DNA of 64,000 nucleotides. It comes from Pyralis farinalis. Taxonomy: Eukaryota > Arthropoda > Insecta > Lepidoptera > Pyralidae. The position numbers were made by a program, and so were the translations under genes. The stretch is taken from the NCBI GenBank assembly GCA_947507595.1, contig OX382258.1, positions 1,364,001 to 1,428,000 of the forward strand, in the 5' to 3' direction. Position 1 is the first letter of the stretch; each line of letters starts with the position of its first letter. The notes beneath the pieces were generated by a model that searched no databases, was not told the origin of the DNA, and worked only from the letters and a program-made list of their open reading frames with translations. Positions 1 through 10,839 of the stretch are shown in pieces.

Positions 1-50
1 ACCGAGCGCGTGCATGAAAAGAGTAAACAATATTATTTAGCGAGTGAAGT
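1..50 (+). mobile_element. RTE 3' end, left piece
   Basis: GCGTGCATGAAAAGAG and GCGAGTGAAGTG match the RTE 3' end. It continues at 361-449 after a LINE-J insertion. Confidence 0.75.
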
Positions 51-360
51 GTTTTCTTTATACCACTAAGGTGGCAATCAAGGATACGGTATGCCTGATT
101 GTAAACAGTCACCGTAGCCTATGGACGTTTGCAACACCAGGGGTGTCACTCATGCGTTGCCGACCCTCTAAGAACCTCTTCACGCATTTGTTGAAGAATT
201 CCATGCTGTAGTTCCCTTGGAAAAACCTCGGCTGGGAGCTCATTCCACAGCTGAGAGTTCTCGGAAGAAAACTTCTCTGGAATCGCACAGTACGCGACCA
301 TTGCGGTTCCAGCGTGTGAGGGTGAACTCCCCGCCGTCGGTGAGCGGTGCGGTTGTAAAG
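51..360 (-). mobile_element. LINE-J 3' end inserted in an RTE copy
   Basis: On the minus strand it encodes remnants of CAIPEKFSSENSQLWNELPAE and PREL, followed by a 3' UTR with CCACTAAGGTGGCAATCAAG. About six bases (AAGTGT/AAGGTGT) are repeated at the two junctions. Confidence 0.72.
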
Positions 361-449
361 GTGTGCGTAAGGATCGGGTCATCGCGCTCGGTTCCCTCTG
401 CCCACCCCGCAAGGGATTTGGCGTGAAGTTATACTTAGATATATAGATA
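361..449 (+). mobile_element. RTE 3' end, right piece
   Basis: AAGGATCGGGTC, CCCGCAAGGGATTTGGCGTG and AAGTTATACTTAGATA form the terminal part of the RTE. Confidence 0.78.
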
Positions 450-1033
450 ATGAGCGAGTGGTCCTTGGGTGACGTCAACGGGCCGCTGACGTCACGGTTT
501 ACACTACCATCGCGCGTACACATTGTGTTAGTTCTGCTTGTCTGTTTCTCATTTACATAAATCTCGGCAACATATATCTGTCGGTCCGTTTGTGCGGACT
601 ACTTCCTATTATCACTCGAACAAATGTCAATAATTGAAACCCGTGTGCGGCCATTGTTCGTGTCGCGGAAACATCGTCCGCTTCCTCAATTAGTCGACAA
701 TATTACGCGTTTTTGTATAGATTTGGTAATTTAAAAATGTATGGAGATGACAGAGAATTATCAGAAACACCGTTCCTATATGAAATCTATATGTTTGTCT
801 GTGCGTTTGTCTGTGTGTGCGTTTTTTTTCGAATATTCGAATTTGACTTCAGATACGGATTCAGCATAAAAAAGTGGAATAGGAATGTTCAGGAACACCG
901 TTCCTATCTCTTAAGGAACATGGTCAAAGTGGCCGACAAATTAAAAGAAAAAAAATCGAATTGTTTTATAATTGACGAGCCAGATGTTCCTCTGGCAATG
1001 CAAGCTTGCGCATTCTCAACTGGTTTTATTACC
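450..1033. other. no recognisable feature
   Basis: AT-rich sequence with a spurious ORF (713-1042) driven by TG/TTT runs; no homology or repeat partner seen in the window. Confidence 0.5.
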
Positions 1034-1193
1034 GAGCCTTAGAAACCGGCGAGCGTGCATCAGAAGAGCAATTAATGTTTAAGAAGTAAGGTGTGAAATG
1101 AAGAAGAAGTGAGGTGTATCAGGATCGAGTCACGTGGCGCTCGGTTCTCTCCGTCTACCCCGCAAGGGATTTGCGCGAAGTTATAGATAGATA
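1034..1193 (+). mobile_element. RTE 3' end
   Basis: AAACCGGCGAGCGTGCAT through GGATCGAGTCACGTGGCGCT and AAGTTATAGATAGATAG. Confidence 0.82.
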
Positions 1194-1670
1194 GTACAAG
1201 ATCTTGTACAAAAAAACATACCGTCGAATTTCCTCCTTTTTTGAAGTCGGTTAATAAAATGGCTCAAAACTATGTGTGCGAGTGATCTGCTGCGCAAGCT
1301 CGTACGTGATGTTTGTACGTTTGAATGTCTCGGAGTACGTGTCCGGGCGTTGTTTGTTACAGTTTGTATTTAGAATGCGTTTGACTACTTATTTGTAATA
1401 TGCATTAGAGAAGATGGTTGGCTAGTATCACCTGCTTGGGATCCAGTTCTAAATATAATCAAGTCACAAACCCAGAGATCTACTCAAAAACGTTCGGACA
1501 CTGAGCGATTTTTGTTTCGCTGTTAGCGATCATTCCGCCAATTATGAATTGATTTTGATGATTCAGCGCTTTTTGAGAAAATCAACAATAACAAAAATAT
1601 ATACACAGATAATGTTTTGGTTTGTGGTTCCCTTTAACAAAACTTTTGATGAGAACTTTCAATCTCTGTT
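1194..1670. other. no recognisable feature
   Basis: AT-rich sequence without repeat partners or coding signal that I can see. Confidence 0.45.
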
Positions 1671-2072
1671 TTTAGGGTTCCGTACCCAAAGGGTAAAACG
1701 GAACCCTATTACTGAGACTCCGCTGTCCGTCCGTCCGTCACCAGGCTGTATCTCATGAACCGTGACAGTTAGACAATTGAAATTTTCACACATGATGTAT
1801 TTCTGTTGCCGCTATAACAACAAATACTAAAAAATAGAATAAAGTAAATATTTAAGGGGGCTCCCATACAACAAACGTGATTTTTTTGCTCGTTTTTGCT
1901 CGATATTGATAACGGTAACAGGTAGACGCTTGAAATATTCACAGAATATTTAGTTATATATTCACTTTAAGAATAAATAATTAAATTAAAATAAAACAAA
2001 TATTTAAGGGGTTTTTTTATAGATAATTGTACGGAACCCTTCGTGCGCGAGTCCAACTCGCACTTGGCCGTT
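1671..2072 (+). repeat. AGGGTTCCGTAC-bounded repeat, copy 1
   Basis: The ends are AGGGTTCCGTACCCAAAGGG and GTACGGAACCCTTCGTGCGC followed by CGAGTCCAACTCGCACTTGG. The inverted termini suggest a non-autonomous DNA element, a repeat type common in moths and butterflies. No coding sequence. Confidence 0.75.
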
Positions 2073-2189
2073 TTTTTTATTTACACCATTAAAAAACAAA
2101 AACAAAATTTATTTTTAAATAAAAAAACCGTTTTCAAGAACACCCAGGAACTAAAAAGCGAAAAGTAAATTATTATTAACTAAAAAAAA

Positions 2190-2525
2190 ATCTATCTATC
2201 TATCTATAACTTTACGCAAAATCCCGTACGGGGTAGGCAGAGAGAACCGAGCGCCACGCGACTCGATCCTTACATACCTCACTCGCTTCTTTAACATTCA
2301 CTGCTCTTCTTATGCATGCTCGCCGGTTTCTAATGCTCCTGACATCATCTTCTGATAGAACACGACCACTTTGGTCATGGTAGGTAAGTCTTGGCTTCCT
2401 CGGCTCCTACATCCTTCCACTTTTGCATTGTATATCTGCTTCGTCATTTTTTCATCCTGCACTATTTCTACATGTCCGAACCAACGGAGCATGCCTCTTC
2501 TTTTTTTAACACCGACGCTAAAAAA
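2190..2525 (-). mobile_element. RTE 3' end with part of the C-terminal coding region
   Basis: Reverse copy with the TCTATCTATCTATC tail. On the minus strand it encodes RRGMLRWFGHVE, then TKQIYNAKVEGCRSRG, the usual RTE C-terminus. Confidence 0.86.
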
Positions 2526-2724
2526 CAATCGCCATCAAAAAACACAGGAACTAAAAAGCGACAAAATAATTGGCCACAATTACTTATGATTTTTGGAGTC
2601 GGTGCCAGCCGCATAATATCAATTGATAACATCAGTATACTGGACTGGTTAATAATAATAAATATTGTCGGACAAATTACACTGCTAACACAGCCACACT
2701 TGTTCGACGTGATGCCAACAGCCT

Positions 2725-2880
2725 CATTTTTCAATCGCACCTCTCGCCGACGGCTGGCAGTTCATCCTCCATACATGGACTCGCAATGGTCGCGTACTGT
2801 GCGGTTCCAGAGAAGTTTTCTACCGAGAACTATTAAGTTGCGAAATGAACTCCCTACAGAGGTTGTTTGGATACATTTTG
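2725..2880 (+). mobile_element. LINE-J C-terminal coding fragment
   Basis: It encodes FFNRTSRRRLAVHPPYMD and RTVRFQRSFLPRTIKLRNEL, truncated on both sides. Confidence 0.75.
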
Positions 2881-2890
2881 TTACATCCTA

Positions 2891-3022
2891 TATGTGACGA
2901 GCTCGATGGCGCAGTCGATAGATACTCTATGCGACATGTGGGTTCGATTCCCATACAGGACAAACATTTGTGTGCATGGACATGTCTGTTTGTCTTGTAC
3001 TGGGTATTTTCTATGTATAATA
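2891..3022 (+). mobile_element. SINE-A head and part of body
   Basis: A tRNA-like head with GGTTCGATTCC (B box) followed by ACAAACATTTGTGTGCAT. It sits directly before another SINE-A. Confidence 0.8.
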
Positions 3023-3029
3023 ACGAAAT

Positions 3030-3573
3030 GACGAGCTCGGTGTCGCAGTGGTGAAACGTGCTGTTACGCTACTTTGACACCAACGCTCGTGTGTTCGATT
3101 CCCACACAATATAAACATTTGAGTGCATGAACATGTCTGTTTGTCTTGGTCTGGGTATATTTTGTCTATAACAAGGATGTATTTACAAAAAAAAATGTAT
3201 TTACGTATGTTTATCAGTTGTCTAGTACCCATAATAAAATAAATAAATAAATATTGTCGGACAAGTTACACAGCGCCACCTAGCCCCAAACTAAGCGAAG
3301 CTTGTGTTATGGGTGCTAGACAACTGATAAACATACGTAAATAGATTTTTTTTTTGTAAATACATACTTATTATACATAGAAAATACCCAGACCAAGACA
3401 AACAGACATATTCATGCACACAAATGTTTGCTTTGTGTGGGAATCGAACCCACGAGCGTCGGTGTTAAAGTCGCGTCATTCACGACTGAGCCGCCGAGCT
3501 CGTATATAATACAAGCTTCCTTACTTTGGGGCTAGATGGCGCTGTATAACTTGTCCGACAATATTTATTATTT
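3030..3573 (+). mobile_element. SINE-A interrupted by a reverse SINE-A
   Basis: Forward copy: 3030-3231 plus 3504-3573. Between them (3232-3503) lies a complete reverse copy starting AATAAATAAATATTGTCGG and ending GCCGCCGAGCTCGT. The outer body resumes at ACAAGCTTCCTTACTTTGGG. Confidence 0.88.
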
Positions 3574-3599
3574 TCTCTAACTAAATAAAAAAGGTTTTT

Positions 3600-3798
3600 G
3601 TTTATACAACGTCGGGAGGCATACAACCATATGGCCCACTTGAGGCAAAGCGGTCACCGTAGCCTATAATTATTAGCCTATTGTAATACCTACATTAAGC
3701 ATTATCCGCGCGATGCCTTCTCTGCTGCTAACACGGCAACTCCTTTGGAGCTTACTGGTGACCTCACTCACACGCAGGAACACAACAATACTCTAGAG
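3600..3798 (-). mobile_element. SINE-B, part 1 (interrupted by the hAT-like element)
   Basis: A reverse tail ACAACGTCGGGAGGCATAC through GGTGACCTCACTCACACGC, up to CTCTAGAG. Confidence 0.86.
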
Positions 3799-3971
3799 CA
3801 GAGGTTCCCAAACTTTTTCAGTTCGCGACGCACTTACAGGTTTAATATTTTGTCGGCGCCCCATGGTCGTTAGTACTCAAAAAAAAGATACAAGGATACT
3901 CGGCACAAAAAATTAAACATCCGCAATACGAAGCTGGGTTTTTACATTTTTATTGTAATTTAAGAAGAATC

Positions 3972-4291
3972 TATGCAGATAAATAAAATTGGAGTGTCTC
4001 TTTGTAATATTGAAATAACCGCTTTTTACTAAATGCATTATGGATGTATACACGGTACATATATTATACCAAAATTAATATTTTTACAATTTTTGTCTGT
4101 CTGTCTGTTTGTTCCGGCTAATCTCTGAAACGGCTGGACCGATTTTGACGGGACTTCACTGGCAGATAGCTGATGTAATAAGGAGAAAGAGGAATAACTT
4201 AAGCTACTTTTATTTTAGAAAATTTATTTATATTTACTAATATAAACAAATAATATTCCACGCGGACATAGTCGCGGGCACAACTAGTAGG
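3972..4291 (+). mobile_element. Helitron-like non-autonomous repeat in the hAT element
   Basis: The repeat runs from AGATAAATAAAATTGGAGTG through GGCTGGACCGATTTTGACGG to CGCGGGCACAACTAGTAGG, and matches 33132-33443. The CTAG end with a GC-rich hairpin before it is Helitron-like. The class is tentative. Confidence 0.6.
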
Positions 4292-4670
4292 ATATAAAAC
4301 GAATTAAAACTTAATTTTAAGATCTAACCTGCTTTGCATGTAAATTTGACTTTCGCACAATAACGCCTGAATCTATTAACTATTAAATTTTAAGAGTTAG
4401 GCGATCTCCAGATGTTGTTTCAAAGCGCGGAATAAGGTTGGCCCCACATAAACAAGATGTTCCATGGAAATGAGAATTCTTAATAAAAACTTAAAGTTGT
4501 GCATTCATTTTGGACCGATATCCAAAACTCCACCAAATCGAAATCTTGTGTTCATGCTGCTGCCGCAAGAGAGTTCAATGAGACCATCTTCTCCTTGAGA
4601 TGGGAATTTGGTGGAGCTTGTGTATGAAAAGGATTTTGGATCCACGCATATTTTTCTTGTTTGATTCCAT

Positions 4671-4950
4671 TGACGAGCTCGGTGGCGCAGTGGTGAAACG
4701 CGCTGTTACGCTACTTTGACACCAACGCTTGTGGGTTCGATTCCCACACAGTACAAACATTTGTGTGCCAGAACATGTCTGTTTGTCTTGGTCTGAGTAT
4801 TTTCTATGTGTATAAGTATGTATTTACAAAAAAAAAAATGTATTTACGATTGTTTATCAGTTGTCTAGTACCATAACACAAGCTTCGCTTACTTTGGGCC
4901 TAGGTGGCGCTGTGTAATTTGTCCGACAATATTTATTTATTTATTTATTC
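4671..4950 (+). mobile_element. SINE-A, complete, inside the hAT element
   Basis: GACGAGCTCGGTGGCGCAGT head, GGTTCGATTCC B box and TTTATTTATTTATT tail; one of the best-preserved copies. Confidence 0.92.
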
Positions 4951-5075
4951 GATTTGACTTATTTATTTTGAAGGCGCAAATACCTATATTTCGTTTCTCT
5001 TCATGGCGCCCCTGTATACTCTCTACGGCGCATCAGGGCGCCGCGGCGCTCACTTGGGGAACCCCTACTCTAGAG

Positions 5076-5281
5076 TCTAGAGAGTTATTGTTTCGCTGCG
5101 GTTTGCTATAAAGAGGTAATTCCCCAAGCGGGCTGCTTTGATGCGCCTTAACTCTCTTAAAACATCCAGACCAAGACAAATAGACATGTTCATGCACATA
5201 AATGTTTGTCCTGTGTGGGAATCGAACCCACGAGCTTTGGTGTCAAAGTCGCGTCATTCACGACTGAGTCACCGAGCTCGT
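5076..5281 (-). mobile_element. SINE-B, part 2
   Basis: It resumes after the hAT duplication with GTTATTGTTTCGCTGCGG and runs to the reverse tRNA-like head ending CACCGAGCTCGT. Confidence 0.86.
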
Positions 5282-5586
5282 TGGGTGTTTATATCCGAAA
5301 CAGCGTAAGTGCTTTAGTAGAGTTACTGTGATGAGTGCCGCCGCTAGAGTGCGAACCAAACAATGGCTTGTTTTAAAGATTTCCTAACAAACAAAGAACT
5401 GATTGTTTCATTCTGCATCGATATTGTATGTTGCACAACAGTTCACTCGCACGGGCATGCGCAACGTGCAAATAAATCACTGGCGATAGATACACCTACT
5501 AGGCGTTACGTTGTATAAGAAAAACTTTGTTTTAACTACCTTTAAAGACAATGAAATAGTTTTAATAAATAACAATTGAGGTCGTC

Positions 5587-5710
5587 AATAAGCTCCTAAG
5601 GAGTTGCCGTGTTAGCAGCAGATACTTAATGAATTGCAAGCGGTCATAGGCTACGGTAACCGTTTACATCAGGTGGGCCGTATGCTTGTATGCCTCCCGA
5701 CGTAGTATAA
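5587..5710 (+). mobile_element. SINE-B 3' fragment
   Basis: CTCCTAAGGAGTTGCCGTGTT through GGGCCGTATGCTTGTATGCC. Confidence 0.8.
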
Positions 5711-5829
5711 CTCGTCCTCCGATCGGACAACGAATCAAGACAGTCGCCGTACCAACTCTTGTTCTAGAAGATAATACCTTTCTAACGATGTATCATCCAT
5801 TGCTATTGGAGCGGGCGCCAGATCCCGTA

Positions 5830-6085
5830 CAATTTCTTGCATCGTCAGTCCGTCTGAGGAAGTACCTACCTCCACCTCACAGAAAACCGCAGCCAAATAA
5901 CTATTCCCTGGAGGGTTGTTGTGTTACTGCGTGTGAGTGAGGTCACCAGAAGATGTGGCATTGCTGTGGTAACAGCGGGGGTGGCAACGCGCTAGCGACT
6001 TTCTTTTCGTTGCTAGCGTCCATAGGCTACGGTAACCGTTTTACATCACGTGGACCGTCTGCTTGCATGCCTCCATTTCTGTGCT
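5830..6085 (+). mobile_element. SINE-B variant subfamily
   Basis: The body is like SINE-B but with the block AGATGTGGCATTGCTGTG and AGCGGGGGTGGC replacing the usual centre. The same variant occurs at 6585-6790, 20098-20268 and 51715-52010. Confidence 0.75.
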
Positions 6086-6584
6086 GTGGCCCGGCGTTGT
6101 ATAAAAAAAATCGCAGAGCCAGCTACGCGGCGACAATTAGTCGACTTGTCGTATTGTGTACGGCCGCCCTTCAACAGATATAATACAATAATAACCGAGG
6201 AGACATAATAACCGGCGTGTCCGTCCGTCTGTACTGTTTTGTCATTTCCTGCGAGCGGCGTGGCGGAGCGGCCCGCGTGTCGGCTCCGATCACTTGTACA
6301 CAGCTGGATTGTCACCGCGACTGCATCGACTGCGTTGTTTGTTATGCCACGTCGAGAGGCAAACAAGCGAACGGTGAACCGTTGATGTGAAGCGATTACC
6401 GCGTTTGGTCGCTTGCAACGTAAACCGGGGAGCTCCTAAGGAGCTGCTGTGTTATCGGCAGGGGTGGCGACGCGCGGGCGATACTTCATTACAAACGTTC
6501 ATAGGTCATAACCGAATTATCTTTGATTTGAATATACGAGGCGTTTTATATATAAAGGACATTTCTTTTATATTTTTTTATGCT
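6086..6584. other. no gene; degraded repeat pieces
   Basis: Contains a short SINE-B centre (GGAGCTCCTAAGGAGCTGCTG near 6430) and GC-rich sequence with no coding signal. Confidence 0.45.
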
Positions 6585-6795
6585 ACGACGGATGGTAAAC
6601 AAGCACACGGTCAGCCTGATGTTAAGCGGTTACCGAAGCCTATGCACGCTAGCAACGATAAGAAAGTCGCTGCCGCGTTGCCACCCCCATTGTCAACACA
6701 GCAACACCACATCTTCTGATGACCTCACTCACTCGCAGCACGACCGCCCTCCAGGGTGATGTTGTTTGGCTGCCGTCTTCCGTGGGTGGGGGCTG
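6585..6795 (-). mobile_element. SINE-B variant subfamily, reverse
   Basis: CTACGACGGATGGTAAACAAG through GACCTCACTCACTCGCAGC and GGCTGCCGTCTTCCGTG. Confidence 0.75.
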
Positions 6796-6823
6796 ATGTC
6801 GTGCGTCGTGCGGCGGTGCGGTG

Positions 6824-6884
6824 CAACAGACGAGGCTCTGGCGAAAGAGAGCTTACCTCTCTTTCGCCAGAGCCTCGTCTGTTG
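6824..6884. repeat. perfect 27-bp inverted repeat, 7-bp loop
   Basis: The arms CAACAGACGAGGCTCTGGCG... (6824-6850) and its exact complement (6858-6884) flank GCTTACC. The arm sequence (TTTCGCCAGAGCCT...) also occurs singly in a degraded form near 51995 and 57297, so it is part of a dispersed repeat. Confidence 0.9.
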
Positions 6885-7024
6885 ACGATATGGTATGAAA
6901 AGTATTATATCTAACAAGCGAGATACTAAAATCACAGACTCCAGTCAGAAAGTCTTCGGTATAGTAGAATTCCTTCGGCCTAAGGTTACTAAAAATCCCC
7001 TTGTTTGTAATTCCAACTTTTTTT

Positions 7025-7300
7025 TATACAACTACATCGGCAAACAAGCATGCGCCCTGCATTAGATGGTAAGCGGTCGCCGCATATTGACGCTCGCAAC
7101 ACCACAGGGATGTTACTCGCGCGCTGCCAATCTTGTGACCCAAGGCTGTTTCGTCACAGTGCCCAGTTATTTCTCTGCCATATCTCACCCTTCAAACCGG
7201 AACACAGCTATATAAATATATCTGCTTGGCGATAGAAATAGGTGAGACGGAGGTACCCACGCAGACAACTGTACAGAGTTTCCCTCTGATTGGTGCCAAA
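7025..7300 (-). mobile_element. LINE 3' UTR-type repeat (LINE-J relative)
   Basis: It shares CTGCCAATCTTGTGACCCAA and TCAAACCGGAACACAGCTAT with 31745-32020 (same orientation) and 45776-46025 (opposite). Confidence 0.72.
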
Positions 7301-7499
7301 TCTTTTATCCTTAACACGCCCTGTACTTTTTTACACCCGTTACCTGTGACCTGTTGCTGTCGATGCTTCTAACACCAGGGGTATCACACGGTACAGACTT
7401 TAATATGACTTTTAACAACTCTTCACTCTACTTTTGGAGAACTGCATTTTGTAGAATCTTCTGTAAAAATTTAAACACAGCTACTTTTTTTAAGGGATA

Positions 7500-7690
7500 G
7501 GACCACTTATTCCTACCACTGTGTCTCCAGTGTAGCCAGAATTAACAGCGGCGACCACCGAAAAGGCAATGAACAGTGAAGTCCACTGCCGTCCCGGGGG
7601 TTAAACTACAGCTGCCTTGGAACTCACAACGAATTTAATCAAAAGAAATTTGTAGGAGTAGGAAGTTTTCGAATCGACTTCATAGCTACT
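7500..7690. repeat. unclassified dispersed repeat, copy 1
   Basis: CCACTGTGTCTCC, GTGTAGCCAGA, GTCCCGGGGGTTAAACTACA and CAACGAATTTAATC are shared with 55075-55280. Confidence 0.7.
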
Positions 7691-8237
7691 TACCAGACAC
7701 TGTAATCATAAAAAGGAATGCAGTATCGCTAAAAATCGCCTGCCGTGGCTGCGTGCTGCTTCCGCCAGACCGCGGATTTTATTACAAACTGCATCTGCAC
7801 TGCTACGCTACGACTGCACGTTTAAGGCGACACCTCGATCGTGAAGCTTTAAAATGGCTCCGCCCAATCACCCCGCGCCCCTCAAGTGACACTCTACGCT
7901 CGATTTGTAAAATTTGAAATTAGCGCCTAATAGGTAACCTGGGGTCAACGTACAGTCAATGCAAACGAACAGAAAAGCTACGGAGTCGCGTCACACCTAA
8001 AAAAAATTATAATATCAATATTTAATAAAAAATATTGATTTAATTATTATTTAGCTTTATACATACTGAACCAAACATATTTATTTAAGCTAGACGGAAA
8101 ACAATAGTAATAATAGTAATAAAAAACTACAGAAACGTATTCACTTTTAAAAGTTTATTGAAAGAGAAATCAATGACATCGTTTTATGTTTATATCTCTA
8201 CAAGTTAACATGTCTCGGTATCTATGTTGTTCTTACT
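7691..8237. other. no recognisable feature
   Basis: Mixed GC-rich then AT-rich sequence; no ORF or repeat partner found. Confidence 0.4.
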
Positions 8238-8583
8238 TAGGTCTCGTTCAGTGGCGCCCTCATTGAATAAAAAATCATATCATAGCATAGAAGATAAACA
8301 TTATGAAATCCTATGTTGCATTTATTACGAAGATAGTAAAGTATTTTTACGTCATTAAACCAACACTCAAAATATTCCACTATCGTTGTTATAAGCAAAA
8401 GTGCTAAAAGAGGCCGTTTTTGGCAATTATGCCTATAACAACGAAAGCAAAACATTTCAATTGTTGGTTTAATGACGTAAAAGTACGTTATTGTATTTGT
8501 AACACACGCAACACAGGACTTTATAATGTTTATCTTCCACGCTATGATACGATATTTTATTCCTTGAGGCGCCACTGGATGGC
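8238..8583. mobile_element. foldback MITE with arms of about 165 bp
   Basis: The left arm begins TTCAGTGGCGCC and the right arm ends AGGCGCCACTGG. The interior arms (TTTTACGTCATTAAACCAAC and its complement GTTGGTTTAATGACGTAAAA) pair along most of their length with mismatches. ORFs here come from the palindrome. Confidence 0.82.
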
Positions 8584-9439
8584 ATGTATCCCCCTTAAGA
8601 AGAATGAAACACCAGCTACATAATACAACATTGTTTATCGAGAGGCTAAAGCGGGCCATTTGTTGATTCGGGCACATATGTTCGAGTGTCATAATGGCTG
8701 ATAGCGCCGAGTAAACGCAGGATTTTTTTATTTCGAATAAATAAGAGAAATAAAATTATCAGATTGAATTAGAGAAAGTATTCCCGCTATTACTACTGGT
8801 TTTTATATAATTTTCGCAACACATTAACATAATGTGACCTCCAGGATTTTTTTTCTTTACAAAGAAGTTAAGGGCTATAACTTATAACACACACTTTAGC
8901 CCCTCTACGTTATACCTTTAATGCTATTTTTTTAGAGCACGAAGAGTAAACATTTTATTACAAGCTTTTAGCAACTTTTAGTGCATAAAATGGTATACGG
9001 CATCTACACAACTTTCACGCGTCATACCTAACATCGACGAATATATCATTCAGGTATCTACTGAAAGATTGCGTACCTAAATGATTAAGAAATTGTATAT
9101 TTTGATCATTAAATGTAAATTTAACCTTTACCAAAAATTTATCAAGCACTTGGAATCCAATCAGCGAAATGTGAAAAAAAAACACAACCAATATTTTAGG
9201 GTATCCTTCGAAAGAATAAATTATAATGCGTAATTTCATCTAATGATATAGATTTATAAATTTATGGAAAATATTTAGATTTAACATTCAATTATCACTA
9301 AGATTTTAAAAATTGCTGTTTTTGACCCTAACCGTTATGTAGCTAAATAAATTGATAAAATTATAATTTATAAAATTAATTTTTATTCCTTGAGCCTCTT
9401 TAATAAGCACAAATCTTGATTTGGTGCCTTCACCACCAG
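8584..9439. other. no recognisable feature
   Basis: Strongly AT-rich; the small minus-strand ORF 9015-9239 has no recognisable content. Confidence 0.45.
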
Positions 9440-10790
9440 ACTACATTCAAGCTATTTCACGTAATATATATAACCGCTATGAATAAACAAACGTCTTGAA
9501 GTACTCGTTTATCCTTGGCGCTAATTTTGGATTGGGATTGCAACAAACATATTTTTAAAGAGTAAATAGCTCTAGCCATCCACCTTGCTTGATGCATCGC
9601 CAGGATCCAGGAGGTCTGATTTTAATTTTTTTCTCATTATCTCCTCCTAGGAATATAATGGATAGTTCAATTACTTCCCGATAATCGTCACTTACAATGT
9701 TTTTTTGTAATTCTTGATTATAAAATATCAACAATTCTTTTATTATTGTATTACCAAAATGTTGTGTGACAATATCGGTGTACGATTGAATAGCAGCAGG
9801 ATTAATAGTTTTCCAGTCGTCTCTAAATTTTTTGAACATTGGGATATCAGGGCTGCTTGTGACTTGGTGGATTTTGATTCGATTTGACACAGCTTTACCT
9901 TGATCCTGGCCGGAAGAGCTCTCTAGTTTGGGTACAGCCAGAAGTTGTTCATTTTCTCTAAATGAAATTAAAATTGGCAGGCGTTCTTCTTCAGGGCTTC
10001 TCACGTCCAGACCAGGTAACAATTTCCCATTCCAGTAAACGGTCACCATTTTAGACATATTATTTTGAAAATCTGATTTTATAGATTCCGCTCTATCTTT
10101 TCTGAGTGCTAATGCGTTGATAGACGATTTGTTTATCGGTAAATCATCACAGCTAAAATCTAGTGCTTCTACTACAGCCCGGTGTATATAGACAGAATCC
10201 CTTATGCTTAATTGAGATCTATCTAAATCTGCAACTAACATAGGCGTGATAAAGTCTTCCTTCCTCGTAACACATTTGGTCATGTCTTTTTTTCTCTTCT
10301 TTTAATTTTCTCTGTTTGGTCCTTTCTTCTTTTTCGGCTAACTTTTTTTTGTGCGCCTGCTAAACATCCTGAATTATTTATATAAATATTTTGTCTTCTT
10401 CTATTGTAATCCGTTCTAAAGCATCAGCGTGTGCTATATCGAATAAACTATCTAAATTATTTTGAAAGTCCTCACGGCGCTTGTAAACATCTTGTATTTT
10501 TTTGGAAATTTTTTGCAACTCCCTCCTGGTGAAGATTCACAAGTTATTTTACACAGTTAGGTATATCTCTGGTAGGGATCCTAGCTTTTTCCCTAAATAT
10601 AATACACTCTCGAATGACTAGGTATGCGCTTTCACTAACAGTCAATTTAACTTCGCGAATTTTATAAAAAAGTACAGGAAGAACATGACGGTTAGACTGT
10701 AATTTTGCGCCTATTATTTGATAATTTACGTCTCCAACTAAGAAAATACTTGATTTATTGCTTCTCAATTCCAGTGCCATCTTATAAAAG
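9440..10790 (-). pseudogene. decayed multi-copy arthropod gene, resembling cc8L18.2-like proteins
   Basis: Three minus-strand pieces read as one broken gene: 10544-10780 (ALELRSNKSSIFLVG...), 10375-10540 (LFDIAHADALERITIEEDK) and 9555-10283 (through ELSIIFLGG). Near 9605 the frame slips. The next frame continues MHQARWMARAIYSLKI, then KDKRVLQDVCLFIAV and KAPNQDL in further frames. This H-x-ARWM and KAPNQDL arrangement resembles uncharacterised proteins labelled cc8L18.2-like in invertebrate genomes, a recollection I could not verify. Several frame breaks and stops show it is not functional. Confidence 0.65.
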
Positions 10791-10839
10791 TTAAAACATT
10801 ACGTATTAATCACGAGAATAACTGACATTCAAAATTAAT

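Larger units (their letters stand above)
3799..5067. mobile_element. hAT-like non-autonomous DNA transposon
   Basis: The left end CAGAGGTTCCCAAACTTTTT and the right end ...TTGGGGAACCCCTA form imperfect terminal inverted repeats. They are flanked by an exact 8-bp duplication CTCTAGAG (3791-3798 and 5068-5075), the size expected for hAT. No transposase remains. It contains a Helitron-like repeat and a SINE-A copy. Confidence 0.88.

Noticed and set aside
146..523. 125-codon minus-strand ORF at the window start
   Set aside because: It crosses LINE-J and RTE fragments and is a remnant of LINE-J coding sequence, not a gene.
6046..6366. 106-codon minus-strand ORF
   Set aside because: Overlaps SINE-B variant sequence and has no conserved content.
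8237..8692. 151-codon ORF on the minus strand (and 8420-8623 plus)
   Set aside because: The frame runs through the palindromic foldback element and encodes nothing recognisable.
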